DNA of 64,000 bases from Sediminicola sp. YIK13 (GTDB taxonomy: Bacteria > Bacteroidota > Bacteroidia > Flavobacteriales > Flavobacteriaceae), in NCBI RefSeq assembly GCF_001430825.1, contig NZ_CP010535.1, positions 2,708,501-2,772,500 on the forward strand, in the 5' to 3' direction. Shown here piece after piece: positions 20,843-29,851 of the stretch. A program made the translations under genes and the position numbers. Position 1 is the first letter of the stretch. Each line of letters begins with the position of its first letter. The notes under the pieces were generated by a model. It was not told the origin of the DNA. It saw only the letters and a list, made by a program, of their open reading frames with translations, and did not search any database.

Positions 20843-23800
20843 TTGGGTAGTTTTAGTGCGATTATTGACAAACTGAACCGTTTTACGAAGCGGTATTATA
20901 CCAGGGTACTTCTCAGAGGAACACTCCTTTTTTTATCCCTGGGCCTTATTTTTATGTTAATAATTTTAGGGGTGGAATACCTTCTATGGCTAGGCTCCAA
21001 TGGGCGATTGATGCTTCTGGTGCTATTTATTGCCATTGAATCCTTTTTACTGTACAAGTACATCCTGACACCTTTGTTTTATCTCTTCCGCTTAAAAAAA
21101 GGTCTCAGCAACAAAAAGGCTTCGGTACTTATTGGCAAACACTTTCCCGAAGTCGGGGATAAATTGTACAATTTATTGGAATTAGCGGATGATCCCGCAC
21201 AATCGGAACTTCTTTTGGCCAGTATTGAACAGAGGTCGGAAAACCTGAAGAGCATTCCCTTTACCAAAGCTATCAACTATAAAGATGGCTTGGTCTATGG
21301 CAAATACCTTCTCATTCCCCTGATACTGTTGGGTGCCCTGTGGCTAACAGGGAACCTAAATTCTTTTTTTGGATCATACGATCGAGTTGTCAACTATAAA
21401 ATGGCTTATGAACCACCGGCTCCGTTTACCTTTAAACTACTCAACAACTCCCTTACAGTTTTGGAGAGTGAACCTTTGAATATACAAGTCATTACAGAGG
21501 GTAAGATTAAGCCTCTGGAAGTTTACATGGTGATGGATGGGAAAGAAATCCTATTAAAAACGCAAAATGGAGTCCATAGCTACAACCTAAGCGCTCCTTT
21601 AAATTCATCAAACCTATATTTTATATCAAACGGTATAAAATCTCATGTCTACAGCCTTAAAGCCCTAAAAACACCTGTTATACAGTCCTTTAACATGCTG
21701 TTGGAATATCCACAATACCTAAATAAACCCAATGAATTGGTTAGAAGTGGCGGAAATGCAACGATACCAGAAGGAACAAAGATCAATTGGCGTATTGTGG
21801 GGGAGGACATTAATACAATCTTAATGAAAACAAAGGATACGTCCTTTCAATTTGAAAATAAGGGAAATGACCACGCCTTGAGCAAAAGAATATATCAAGA
21901 TTTTGCCTATACGCTATCTACCTCCAACTCACATGTAAGCAACTACGAAGCCTTGGATTATAATTTAACCGTCATTAGGGACGCTTATCCATCCATAGCC
22001 GTAGAAGAAGTAAAAGATTCATTAAATCCCAACATCTCCTATTACATAGGTGAAGCCTCGGACGATTATAGTATTTCCCAAATTACCCTGGTCTGTTATC
22101 CCCAAAACAATGGGGATAAAAAACAGGTATTAAAGCTGCCCACCTCTAAGTCCAATTTTGACCAGTTCTATTATACCTTTCCAAGTGGTCTAAACTTAGA
22201 ACCGGGACAGAACTATGATTTCTACTTCGAAGTGACAGACAATGATGGTATCCACAAAGGTAAATCTACCAAGAGCAAAGTTTTTAGTACTACCGTTCTG
22301 AACGCAGTTCAGCTAAACAAAAAGGAGCTGGAAAATCAACAGGATATTATTAAAAACATGGATAAATCCTTGACCAAATTTAAAAGCCAAAGAGAAAAAC
22401 TAGAGGAGATCAATAAGGAGCAAAAAGAAAAAAGTAATCTGAATTTTAATGATAAAAACCAAATTTCAGATTTCTTGCAGAAGCAACAACAACAGGAAAA
22501 GTTGATGCAAAAGTTCAGCAAACAATTAAATGATAATTTAGAAAAAACCGGTCAGGATAAAGAGATGAACAAATTGCTTCAGGAACGTTTGGAGCGCCAG
22601 GAAATTGAGGCCAAAAAGAATGAAAAATTATTAGAGGAACTAAATAAAATCGCCGATAAGATAGACAAGGAAGAATTGGCCGAACGTTTGGAGCAAATTG
22701 CTAAGAAACAACAAAATAGCGAACGTAATCTAGAGCAATTGTTGGAATTAACAAAGCGGTATTACGTCCAAGAAAAAGCGTCTCAATTGGCCAAGGACCT
22801 CGAGAATCTGGCCAAAAGGCAAGAAGCGCTTTCTAAAGAGCCAAAAGAGGACTTATCTCCAGAACCCCAGGACTTTTTAAATAAAGAATTTAAGGAATTG
22901 GCTAAAGAGTTGGAAGAATTACAAAAGGATAATAAAGGACTGAAAAAGCCGATGTCTCTGGATATAGACTCCAACAAAAAAGAGCAGATCAAAAAAGATC
23001 AAAACGAGGCTTTGGAGGAGTTAAAAAAAGAAACTGGTGATTCTCAATCCTCAGAAGAGGAACAAAAAGAAAATTCAGCCAATAAAGCAGCAAAGAAACA
23101 AAAGTCCGCATCTGATAAAATACAGCAGATGAGCGAAGCATTACAACAATCTGCCTCTTCAAGTGATGGCGGTTCTACTATAACAGAGGACGCGGAAATG
23201 CTAAGACAAATTTTGGACAACCTCCTTGTTTTTTCCTTTAAGCAAGAAAAGCTGTATGACAAATTAGCAAAGGTGGACGAAGATGTGTCTCAAAACTCCC
23301 AAATTATTAGAGACCAACAAGAGCTCAAGAATCTATTTGAGCATGTTGATGATAGTTTGTTTGCGCTCTCCTTAAGACTGGTTGACCTTACAGAGATTGT
23401 AAACGAACAGATCACAGAGGTCTATTACAATGTGGACAAGGCCTTGGATAATTTAGCTGAGAGCAGAACCTACCAATCCCTTTCTTCCCAGCAATATGTG
23501 TTGACGGCATCCAATACGCTTGCAGACCTTCTCGCCAATATCCTGAACAATATGCAACAAAGTATGCAATCTGGAAAAGGATCCAGTTCCGGAGACGGGG
23601 AGCAGGGATTCCAATTACCGGATATAATAAAAGGTCAGGGCGAATTAAAGGATAAGATGGGCCAAATGGGAAAAGGAGGCAAAAGTCCATCCGATAAAGG
23701 AGAAGCAGAAGCAGAAGGCAAAGGCACCGAAAAGGGCGAGGGCCAAAAAGGAGGTGAAGGCGGTCAGGGAAAAGATGGCCAACAGGGAGAGGGCAAAGAT

Positions 23801-24274
23801 GGAAAGGGCGGTAGAAACGGATCTAGTGGCGGACAAAACGGGGAAGGCAACGAAAAAGAATTACAGGAAATTTATCAAATTTACAAGGAACAACAATTGC
23901 TAAGGGAACAACTTGCCCAACAATTGTTGGACATGATCAATAGAGAAGACCGGGATTTAACCAAAAAGTTGCTCCAACAAATGGAGGATTTTGAGAACGA
24001 TTTATTGGAAAATGGCATCACCAAACGCGGCATAGAGAAGATCAACAACATCCAACACGAATTAATGAAACTGGAAAACGCAGTTTTAAAGCAAGGTCAA
24101 AAATCTGAGAGGGAAAGCAACACCAGTAATCGTAATTTTTCGACTCCTATTACGACCAAACCTTCAGGGCTAGAGAATTATAGGAACGATATCGAAATTT
24201 TAAATAGACAAGCATTACCTTTGCGGCAAATTTACAAAGAGAAGGTAAAAACCTATTTTAAAAAGAATGATTGA
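20843..24274 (+). CDS. DUF4175 family large membrane/coiled-coil protein
   Basis: 1143 residues from a TTG start; the frame is closed by TAA at 20792 and the first internal Met falls inside the first membrane helix, so TTG 20843 is the best start. Two N-terminal membrane helices (about 26-48 and 53-75) and a third near 150-170 are followed by a beta-rich domain probably outside the cytoplasm. A very long E/K/Q coiled coil spans roughly 480-740. A low-complexity G/K/E/Q tract lies at about 935-1005. This order matches the DUF4175 proteins of Bacteroidota, whose function is unknown. It overlaps ybeY by 8 bp, so translation may be coupled with ybeY and mnmG. Confidence 0.8.
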   Translation: MGSFSAIIDKLNRFTKRYYTRVLLRGTLLFLSLGLIFMLIILGVEYLLWLGSNGRLMLLVLFIAIESFLLYKYILTPLFYLFRLKKGLSNKKASVLIGKHFPEVGDKLYNLLELADDPAQSELLLASIEQRSENLKSIPFTKAINYKDGLVYGKYLLIPLILLGALWLTGNLNSFFGSYDRVVNYKMAYEPPAPFTFKLLNNSLTVLESEPLNIQVITEGKIKPLEVYMVMDGKEILLKTQNGVHSYNLSAPLNSSNLYFISNGIKSHVYSLKALKTPVIQSFNMLLEYPQYLNKPNELVRSGGNATIPEGTKINWRIVGEDINTILMKTKDTSFQFENKGNDHALSKRIYQDFAYTLSTSNSHVSNYEALDYNLTVIRDAYPSIAVEEVKDSLNPNISYYIGEASDDYSISQITLVCYPQNNGDKKQVLKLPTSKSNFDQFYYTFPSGLNLEPGQNYDFYFEVTDNDGIHKGKSTKSKVFSTTVLNAVQLNKKELENQQDIIKNMDKSLTKFKSQREKLEEINKEQKEKSNLNFNDKNQISDFLQKQQQQEKLMQKFSKQLNDNLEKTGQDKEMNKLLQERLERQEIEAKKNEKLLEELNKIADKIDKEELAERLEQIAKKQQNSERNLEQLLELTKRYYVQEKASQLAKDLENLAKRQEALSKEPKEDLSPEPQDFLNKEFKELAKELEELQKDNKGLKKPMSLDIDSNKKEQIKKDQNEALEELKKETGDSQSSEEEQKENSANKAAKKQKSASDKIQQMSEALQQSASSSDGGSTITEDAEMLRQILDNLLVFSFKQEKLYDKLAKVDEDVSQNSQIIRDQQELKNLFEHVDDSLFALSLRLVDLTEIVNEQITEVYYNVDKALDNLAESRTYQSLSSQQYVLTASNTLADLLANILNNMQQSMQSGKGSSSGDGEQGFQLPDIIKGQGELKDKMGQMGKGGKSPSDKGEAEAEGKGTEKGEGQKGGEGGQGKDGQQGEGKDGKGGRNGSSGGQNGEGNEKELQEIYQIYKEQQLLREQLAQQLLDMINREDRDLTKKLLQQMEDFENDLLENGITKRGIEKINNIQHELMKLENAVLKQGQKSERESNTSNRNFSTPITTKPSGLENYRNDIEILNRQALPLRQIYKEKVKTYFKKND

Positions 24275-24686
24275 TTTCCACTTTGAAACCGACTTTGAGC
24301 TTGAGGACACAGCCAAGTATTCCGATTGGGTAACTAGAATAATAACCAGCCACAATCGAAAGCATTCACAGATCGACTATATCTTTTGTGATGATGAGTA
24401 TCTGTTGGATATCAATCAAAAATATCTGGACCACGACACCTACACAGATATTATCACTTTCGATTATACCGAAGACAAAGTAATAGGGGGAGATATCTTT
24501 ATATCTGTAGATAGGTTGAAAGAAAACGCCTCCAAATTCAAAGAAGATTTTAATGATGAATTGTTGCGTGTGATGTCTCATGGAGTGTTACACCTTTTAG
24601 GCTACAAAGATAAATCTCAAGAAGATTCAGATCTGATGAGGAAAAAAGAAAATGAATGTATCAATATGTTCCACGTGGAACAATAA
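24267..24686 (+). CDS. ybeY: Endoribonuclease YbeY (16S rRNA maturation)
   Basis: 139 residues. YbeY is a zinc-dependent single-strand RNase needed for 16S rRNA 3'-end processing and ribosome quality control. The signature HGVLHLLGY near residue 110 carries two of the three zinc-binding His residues. The usual third one, in GYDH, is replaced: here the sequence reads GYKDKSQED, a form I associate with Bacteroidota YbeY. The upstream core (TDIITFDY, GGDIFIS) is conserved. The last codons (MFHVEQ) are written by a perfect parS site. The gene overlaps DUF4175 by 8 bp and ends 9 bp before mnmG. Confidence 0.9.
   Translation: MIDFHFETDFELEDTAKYSDWVTRIITSHNRKHSQIDYIFCDDEYLLDINQKYLDHDTYTDIITFDYTEDKVIGGDIFISVDRLKENASKFKEDFNDELLRVMSHGVLHLLGYKDKSQEDSDLMRKKENECINMFHVEQ
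24667..24682. other. parS: parS site 1 (inside the 3' end of ybeY)
   Basis: TGTTCCACGTGGAACA is a perfect 16-bp palindrome matching the ParB/Spo0J target TGTTnCACGTGnAACA. It lies in the last codons of ybeY. ParB-CTP loads at such sites and helps segregate the origin region; the sites usually cluster near oriC. Confidence 0.9.
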
Positions 24687-24695
24687 GCCAAATAT

Positions 24696-26564
24696 ATGTT
24701 TGATAAAGAATACGATGTTATTGTAGTTGGCGCTGGGCATGCAGGAGCAGAGGCCGCAGCAGCAGCTGCGAACCTGGGCTCCAAAACTCTTTTGGTAACC
24801 ATGAACCTTCAAACAATTGGACAAATGTCCTGCAACCCTGCCATGGGTGGTATTGCAAAAGGCCAGATTGTAAGAGAAATAGATGCCTTAGGTGGCTATA
24901 GCGGTATTGTCAGTGACAAATCCGCCATACAATTTAAAATGCTCAACAAATCCAAAGGACCTGCAATGTGGAGTCCTAGAACACAGAACGACAGAATGCG
25001 TTTTGCGGAAGAATGGAGAATAGCACTGGAGAACACCCCTAATGTTGATTTCTATCAAGAAATGGTATCGGGGCTTTTAGTAGAAGGCACCAAGGTAGTA
25101 GGGGTAAAAACCTCCTTAGGCTTGGAAATACGAAGTAGGGCAGTAGTACTCACCAACGGAACCTTCTTAAACGGTTTGATCCATATTGGTGACAAACAAT
25201 TTGGAGGAGGACGATCAGGAGAAAAAGCCTCCACTGGTATTACAGAACAATTGGTGTCCCTTGGTTTTGAAAGCGGCCGTATGAAAACGGGAACCCCTCC
25301 TAGAGTAGATGGTAGATCATTGGACTATTCCAAAATGATCCTACAACCTGGAGATGCTATCCCAGAAAAATTTTCATATACCCCCACTTCACCTTTAAAG
25401 ATTCAAAGGGACTGTCACATGACCCATACCAGTCAATTGGTTCATGATCTACTCAAAGAAGGGTTTGACCGGTCCCCAATGTTTAATGGAAGAATCAAAA
25501 GTTTGGGACCAAGATACTGTCCGTCCATTGAAGACAAGATAAATCGCTTTGCAGATAAGGACAGCCATCAGCTTTTTGTTGAGCCAGAAGGATGGAACAC
25601 TGTAGAAGTATATGTGAACGGATTTTCCACCTCCTTGCCAGAAGACGTACAATACAAAGCGCTAAAATCTGTTGTCGGTTTTGAAAACGTAAAATTCTTT
25701 AGACCTGGGTATGCGATAGAATACGATTACTTTCAGCCTACTCAACTAAAGCACACCCTAGAAACCAAACTGATAAACAACCTGTATTTTGCCGGACAAA
25801 TAAATGGAACTACCGGATACGAAGAAGCCGCTTCCCAAGGTTTAATGGCAGGAATTAACGCCCATCTAAAAATCAACGAAAAGGACCCATTTATTCTAAA
25901 TAGGGACGAAGCATATATCGGTGTCCTGGTCGATGATTTAATTACTAAAGGAACGGAGGAGCCCTATCGTATGTTTACTTCAAGAGCAGAGTACAGAACT
26001 CTTTTGAGACAAGACAACGCAGATTTAAGACTGACGCCAAAAAGTTATGCTATTGGACTAGCAGACGAAGATCGATTAAGGAGAATGGAAGAAAAAGAAA
26101 CCAACTCCAATAAATTTATTGAATTCTTTAGAGAGACCAGTGTAAAAGCTGAAGACATCAATCCAATTCTAGAGAGCGTTGGTTCAGCACCTGTAAACCA
26201 ATCGGGGAAGATGTTTAAAGTTTTTTCCAGACCCAATATTACCATGGACCACATGTTACAACTAGAAACCGTTTCTAATTTTGTTCATGAAGAGAACTTT
26301 GATAGGAACGTATTGGAACAGGCGGAGATTCAAGTAAAATATTCTGGCTATATCGCAAAAGAGAAGAACAATGCCGACAAACTACAACGTTTGGAAAACA
26401 TCAAAATTCCTGAGAATTTTGATTACTCCAAATTAAAATCACTTTCCTTTGAGGCTAGAGAAAAACTAAATGCGATACGACCTGTAACGATTTCCCAGGC
26501 ATCTCGTATCAGTGGTGTTTCTCCAAGCGACATAAGCGTCCTGTTAGTGTTTATGGGTAGGTAA
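24696..26564 (+). CDS. mnmG: tRNA uridine-5-carboxymethylaminomethyl modification enzyme MnmG (GidA)
   Basis: 622 residues, normal MnmG length. With MnmE it installs the cmnm5 group on U34 of certain tRNAs using FAD, NADH and methylene-THF. The FAD-binding motif [20 protein letters not shown] (residues 8-27) starts the protein. [60 protein letters not shown] and [18 protein letters not shown] are all family landmarks. The C-terminal helical domain for MnmE/tRNA contact is complete. It follows ybeY by 9 bp and ends in a palindromic terminator that contains parS. In many bacteria mnmG is close to oriC, which fits here. Confidence 0.97.
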   Translation: MFDKEYDVIVVGAGHAGAEAAAAAANLGSKTLLVTMNLQTIGQMSCNPAMGGIAKGQIVREIDALGGYSGIVSDKSAIQFKMLNKSKGPAMWSPRTQNDRMRFAEEWRIALENTPNVDFYQEMVSGLLVEGTKVVGVKTSLGLEIRSRAVVLTNGTFLNGLIHIGDKQFGGGRSGEKASTGITEQLVSLGFESGRMKTGTPPRVDGRSLDYSKMILQPGDAIPEKFSYTPTSPLKIQRDCHMTHTSQLVHDLLKEGFDRSPMFNGRIKSLGPRYCPSIEDKINRFADKDSHQLFVEPEGWNTVEVYVNGFSTSLPEDVQYKALKSVVGFENVKFFRPGYAIEYDYFQPTQLKHTLETKLINNLYFAGQINGTTGYEEAASQGLMAGINAHLKINEKDPFILNRDEAYIGVLVDDLITKGTEEPYRMFTSRAEYRTLLRQDNADLRLTPKSYAIGLADEDRLRRMEEKETNSNKFIEFFRETSVKAEDINPILESVGSAPVNQSGKMFKVFSRPNITMDHMLQLETVSNFVHEENFDRNVLEQAEIQVKYSGYIAKEKNNADKLQRLENIKIPENFDYSKLKSLSFEAREKLNAIRPVTISQASRISGVSPSDISVLLVFMGR

Positions 26565-26585
26565 TCAACCAGCCATAAAGAATAT

Positions 26586-26621
26586 AAAAAAGGATTGTTC
26601 CACGTGGAACAATCCTTTTTT
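26586..26621. terminator. mnmG terminator: 36-bp perfect palindrome with parS at its centre
   Basis: Six A, then a 24-bp perfect palindrome (GGATTGTTCCAC and its reverse complement), then six T, with no unpaired base. As RNA it makes a stable hairpin followed by a U run, 21 bp after the mnmG stop. The symmetry makes it work in both directions. Confidence 0.8.
26596..26611. other. parS: parS site 2 (inside the mnmG terminator)
   Basis: TGTTCCACGTGGAACA, identical to the sites at 24667 and 26695. Its centre coincides with the centre of the terminator palindrome. Confidence 0.9.
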
Positions 26622-26694
26622 ATTTTTTCCCCTAACTCGAAATTACTCTATAGTTTAATCATGACAATTTGTAATCAAAGCGTTTTATCAAACA

Positions 26695-26710
26695 TGTTCC
26701 ACGTGGAACA
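26695..26710. other. parS: parS site 3 (intergenic)
   Basis: A third identical TGTTCCACGTGGAACA, 84 bp beyond site 2, in the gap before the methyltransferase gene. Confidence 0.9.
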
Positions 26711-26744
26711 TTACCCTTAGTGAGCCTTTAGTATTTTTAAAAAT

Positions 26745-26778
26745 TTGTTTTTACATTAGTAAGAACCAAGTATCTTTG
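26745..26778 (+). promoter_or_regulatory. Promoter of the methyltransferase gene
   Basis: TTG at 26745-26747 and a perfect -7 TATCTTTG at 26771-26778, separated by 23 bp, the long end of the accepted range. It sets the likely transcript start just before the ATG at 26807 and argues against the upstream TTG at 26783 as start codon. parS site 3 ends 34 bp upstream. Confidence 0.55.
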
Positions 26779-26806
26779 ATTTTTGAAGTATAGCTCCATT
26801 AATTCC

Positions 26807-27634
26807 ATGAACAAGAATTTCATCGTAAAAGATCACAGTGTAAGCCAAGAAGAATTTACCTTAATCCATAATAAAGAATTAGACTATTATATTACAACTC
26901 CTGTTCCGAAAAATCTTGATCTCTATTATGAAAGTGATAGCTATATTTCACATACAGATTCAACCCAGTCCTTACAGGATAAACTATATCAATCTGTCAA
27001 AAAAATAAATCTCAGAAATAAAATCACTTTAATAAACCAATACACCACCAACTCCAAAAGTGTATTGGACGTAGGAGCAGGTACAGGTGACTTTTTAAAA
27101 CAGGCCCAACTTAATGGATGGACAATCGCAGGGGTGGAACCAAATCCAAAAGCCAGAGATCTGGCAGAAAAGAAAAATATAAACCTATCCTCTTCTTTAG
27201 AGGAAATAACGGAACCCCTATACGATGTAATAACCTTGTGGCATGTACTCGAACATTTGCCCAATTTAGAAACTCAAATTAGCAAATTGCATAATTTGCT
27301 TAAACCTAATGGTACGTTGATCATTGCCATTCCCAATTTCAAAAGCTACGACGCAAAATATTACAAAGAATTTTGGGCCGCCTATGATGTCCCAAGGCAC
27401 CTGTATCACTTTTCAAGAAAAGCAATAGATAGAATTTTTTCTAAACATAAGTTTGAATTGATCAGAACCAAACCCATGCTTTTCGATGCTTTTTACGTCT
27501 CATTATTATCAGAAAAATACAAGACTGGCAAGCCTAACTATATTAGAGCTTTTATGGTGGCCACCATCTCAAATATCCAAGGCTTCTTCAATAAAGAACC
27601 TTCCTCCATCATATACGTCCTAAAAAAGACCTAA
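26807..27634 (+). CDS. Class I SAM-dependent methyltransferase (Methyltransf_23 type)
   Basis: 275 residues from ATG 26807; an in-frame TTG at 26783 is less likely because it lies at the predicted transcript start. The SAM-binding motif I is VLDVGAGTGDFLKQA (about 86-100). An acidic end to strand 2 (GVEPNPKA) and motif WHVLEHLPNLETQI, then LLKPNGTLIIAIPN, complete the Rossmann-like fold. The C-terminal part (PRHLYHFSRKAIDRIF) is typical of the bacterial Ubi/menaquinone-like and sugar-methyltransferase group. The substrate cannot be read from the sequence. It is a single gene, placed between mnmG and the OmpH-like lipoprotein. Confidence 0.8.
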   Translation: MNKNFIVKDHSVSQEEFTLIHNKELDYYITTPVPKNLDLYYESDSYISHTDSTQSLQDKLYQSVKKINLRNKITLINQYTTNSKSVLDVGAGTGDFLKQAQLNGWTIAGVEPNPKARDLAEKKNINLSSSLEEITEPLYDVITLWHVLEHLPNLETQISKLHNLLKPNGTLIIAIPNFKSYDAKYYKEFWAAYDVPRHLYHFSRKAIDRIFSKHKFELIRTKPMLFDAFYVSLLSEKYKTGKPNYIRAFMVATISNIQGFFNKEPSSIIYVLKKT

Positions 27635-27884
27635 TTCTCATTTTAAGGAGCTCCACAATGATTTTATAGGTCCAGTGGGGCCATTATATATTAATTACTC
27701 AAAACATCCCTATGCATCTCCTAATTTATCCAAAATTTATAAGAATAAACAATAGTAATCAGTTATAATATAGCCAAACCTTATAATGCCTGAGTTTCTT
27801 AAAAATTGTTCCATATAAAACTTTACGGCGATTGATATGAAATTGAAAAAGCTTTTCTATTTTAGCCCACATAAAATTAAAGAA

Positions 27885-28391
27885 ATGAAGAAATTAATAT
27901 TTGCAACTTTTTTATTTACCATCATTGGATGCCAACAAAATAAAATAGCATTTGTTGACAATGTTAAATTAATGGATGAATATCAGGAAAAATTAGATAT
28001 GGAATCCAAATTCAAAACCAAAGCAGAAGCTCTGAACAGAAAAAGGGATAGTATTTCCCAAGCCTTTCAAATGGAAGCACAGGCCTTTCAAGGTAAGGCA
28101 GAAAAAATGTCTGCAGATCAGGCACAAAAAGAATACGGAATGCTACAGCAAAGAGGTCAAATGATCGGCCAACAATTGCAACAGCAAGAACAGGAGCTAC
28201 AATCCATCAGTCAAACAGAAATGGACAGTATCATAAGTACCGTTAAAAAAGAAATAAAAGCCTTCGGAAAAGATAAAGGTTACACATTTATCCTTGGTGG
28301 AGGTGAAGGGGGTAGCGTACTCTATGGGGACGAGGCCAAAGATGTAACCAAAGAAGTGTTGGACATCTTAAATGCGAAATACAAGAAATAA
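27885..28391 (+). CDS. OmpH/Skp-family periplasmic chaperone-like lipoprotein
   Basis: 168 residues from ATG 27885 (MKKLIFATFLFTIIGC); an upstream in-frame ATG at 27837 would add 16 residues before a clear lipoprotein signal. Lipobox cysteine at residue 16. After IAFVDNVKLMDEY, the hallmark start of Skp/OmpH proteins, comes a long Q/E/K helical hairpin (about 30-125) and a C-terminal strand (YTFILGGGEGG). Skp-type proteins hold unfolded outer-membrane proteins in the periplasm; the lipid anchor is a variation. Not linked to bamA or lpxD here. Ends at a bidirectional terminator. Confidence 0.75.
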   Translation: MKKLIFATFLFTIIGCQQNKIAFVDNVKLMDEYQEKLDMESKFKTKAEALNRKRDSISQAFQMEAQAFQGKAEKMSADQAQKEYGMLQQRGQMIGQQLQQQEQELQSISQTEMDSIISTVKKEIKAFGKDKGYTFILGGGEGGSVLYGDEAKDVTKEVLDILNAKYKK

Positions 28392-28404
28392 ACACTCCAA
28401 AACC

Positions 28405-28442
28405 AAAAAAAGCCCAACTGAGTGCGGTTGGGCTTTTTTTTT
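28405..28442. terminator. Bidirectional terminator between the OmpH-like gene and the LysE gene
   Basis: Stem AAAGCCCAAC pairs with GTTGGGCTTT around an 8-base loop, flanked by A and T runs on opposite sides. Its last bases touch the LysE stop codon. Confidence 0.85.
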
Positions 28443-29106
28443 ATTCTCTGATCAACTCTATTCCCTTTTCGATATTCAATTTATCCTTGGGTAAAAAACC
28501 TTTTACAATCAACACCATTCCACATATAATTAGAATAAATCCCAAACCTTTTTTTATACGATAAATTCTAGGAGGGGTTAATTTTTTCCGTAGCTGCTTG
28601 GCCAATAATATTTTAAAGAGATCAGTGACCACATATGCCCCTAACATAGAAGAAAAGAAAACTATAAGCCTTTTTGGATCGTTATCCAAACTTGGTCCTA
28701 CAACGATTAGAACTCCCAACCAGAATACCAAGACCCCTATATTAATGAAATTAAGTAAAAAACCTTTTACAAAAAGACCGAGATAATCTCCTTTGGTAGC
28801 CTTGAGCTTTGGTTCCTTATGCTTCACACCTTTCTTTAAAACAATAACAATCCCGTACACTAATAAGATGGCTCCTCCAAAGACGAACAAACCAGGCTGG
28901 TTGCTTAAATTTTCCAACAGCTGAAAACTACTGAAATAAGCAACAATAAGAAAAATGATATCGGCAATTATGACTCCAAAATCAAAACACATTGCGGCTC
29001 TAAAACCTCGAAGTGCACTGGTTTCCAATAACACAAAAAAAACAGGACCTATCATGAAACTTAGAAAAAAACCTAAGGGTATAGCTGCCTGAATATCTTC
29101 TAACAT
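28441..29106 (-). CDS. LysE/RhtB family amino-acid exporter
   Basis: 221 residues with about six membrane helices. The family N-terminus is clear: IPLGFFLSFMIGPVFFVLLETSALRGFRAAMCFD, split here as the G-P-(V/G) turn in helix 1 and the following basic loop. LysE-type carriers export amino acids or related small metabolites across the inner membrane; the substrate is not predictable. It lies 6 bp after the head-GIN gene and may share its transcript. Confidence 0.8.
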   Translation of the reverse strand: MLEDIQAAIPLGFFLSFMIGPVFFVLLETSALRGFRAAMCFDFGVIIADIIFLIVAYFSSFQLLENLSNQPGLFVFGGAILLVYGIVIVLKKGVKHKEPKLKATKGDYLGLFVKGFLLNFINIGVLVFWLGVLIVVGPSLDNDPKRLIVFFSSMLGAYVVTDLFKILLAKQLRKKLTPPRIYRIKKGLGFILIICGMVLIVKGFLPKDKLNIEKGIELIRE

Positions 29107-29112
29107 ACAATT

Positions 29113-29793
29113 CTACATTTTCCTAATGGTACCGCCAAATATCGTTTTTTCTTCAATTTTTGTTGGGTTTCCATAAACTAATACCTCTCCACCCGCTTTA
29201 ACTACAGCTTTTACATAACTACTGGCATTAATGGAGGCCCTTGATCCGGCATTTACATTAACGGTACTAAATTTTGTTTTAAATTCCTTTCCATCATAGA
29301 CACCTCCCGTATTTATAAGAACATCCTGATTATCCGATGTTCCAGAAGCTTTGATCACCCCCCCAGTAACAGTTTTAACCAATAATTGCTCCACTTGTGC
29401 CTTAATAATAAGCTCGGCACCCTCCTGGGCCTTTAATTCCAAAATCTCTTGTTTTATAACATCATCGGAAGTAATCCTGGCATCTTCATTCCCATCTATT
29501 ACCCGTAAATTCTCAGTATAATATACATCAATAAAGGTCCTGTACCCACTAAATATCTTACCTACTTCCATGCGGATCTTCAGTATTCCCTCATTGTTTA
29601 CAATAGCTACTTTTTTGGTATTTGCACCTGTAATAACCGCCTTGTTCACAGAGGATCTGATCAGGTTTACAGAAATACCATCAAATGCCTTTATCTCCTT
29701 AAATATTTGTAATTCTTGGGTAATCTTTTCATTTTGACCACTCGATATATGAGTCCCAAAACAAATAAAGAATATCCAAAATAAATGTTTCAT
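29113..29793 (-). CDS. Head-GIN domain (DUF2807) secreted protein
   Basis: 226 residues from ATG 29793 (MKHLFWIFF...SSGQ signal peptide); another ATG nine bases upstream is possible. The rest is a right-handed beta-helix-like repeat: IKAFDGISVNLIRSS at the start and later K-x-x-x-A-S-G turns (GVIKASGTSDNQDVLINTGG). This is the auto-transporter-like head-GIN family, common in Bacteroidota and of unknown role. Probably periplasmic or outer-membrane associated. Confidence 0.75.
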   Translation of the reverse strand: MKHLFWIFFICFGTHISSGQNEKITQELQIFKEIKAFDGISVNLIRSSVNKAVITGANTKKVAIVNNEGILKIRMEVGKIFSGYRTFIDVYYTENLRVIDGNEDARITSDDVIKQEILELKAQEGAELIIKAQVEQLLVKTVTGGVIKASGTSDNQDVLINTGGVYDGKEFKTKFSTVNVNAGSRASINASSYVKAVVKAGGEVLVYGNPTKIEEKTIFGGTIRKM

Positions 29794-29851
29794 TCCTATC
29801 ATTTTTTAAAAGAACAGCTATTTGTACAAATACTATTCCAAAGCACAATTT

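Noticed and set aside
26783-26806. TTG start for the methyltransferase gene
   Set aside because: It lies at the predicted transcription start; the ATG at 26807 fits better.
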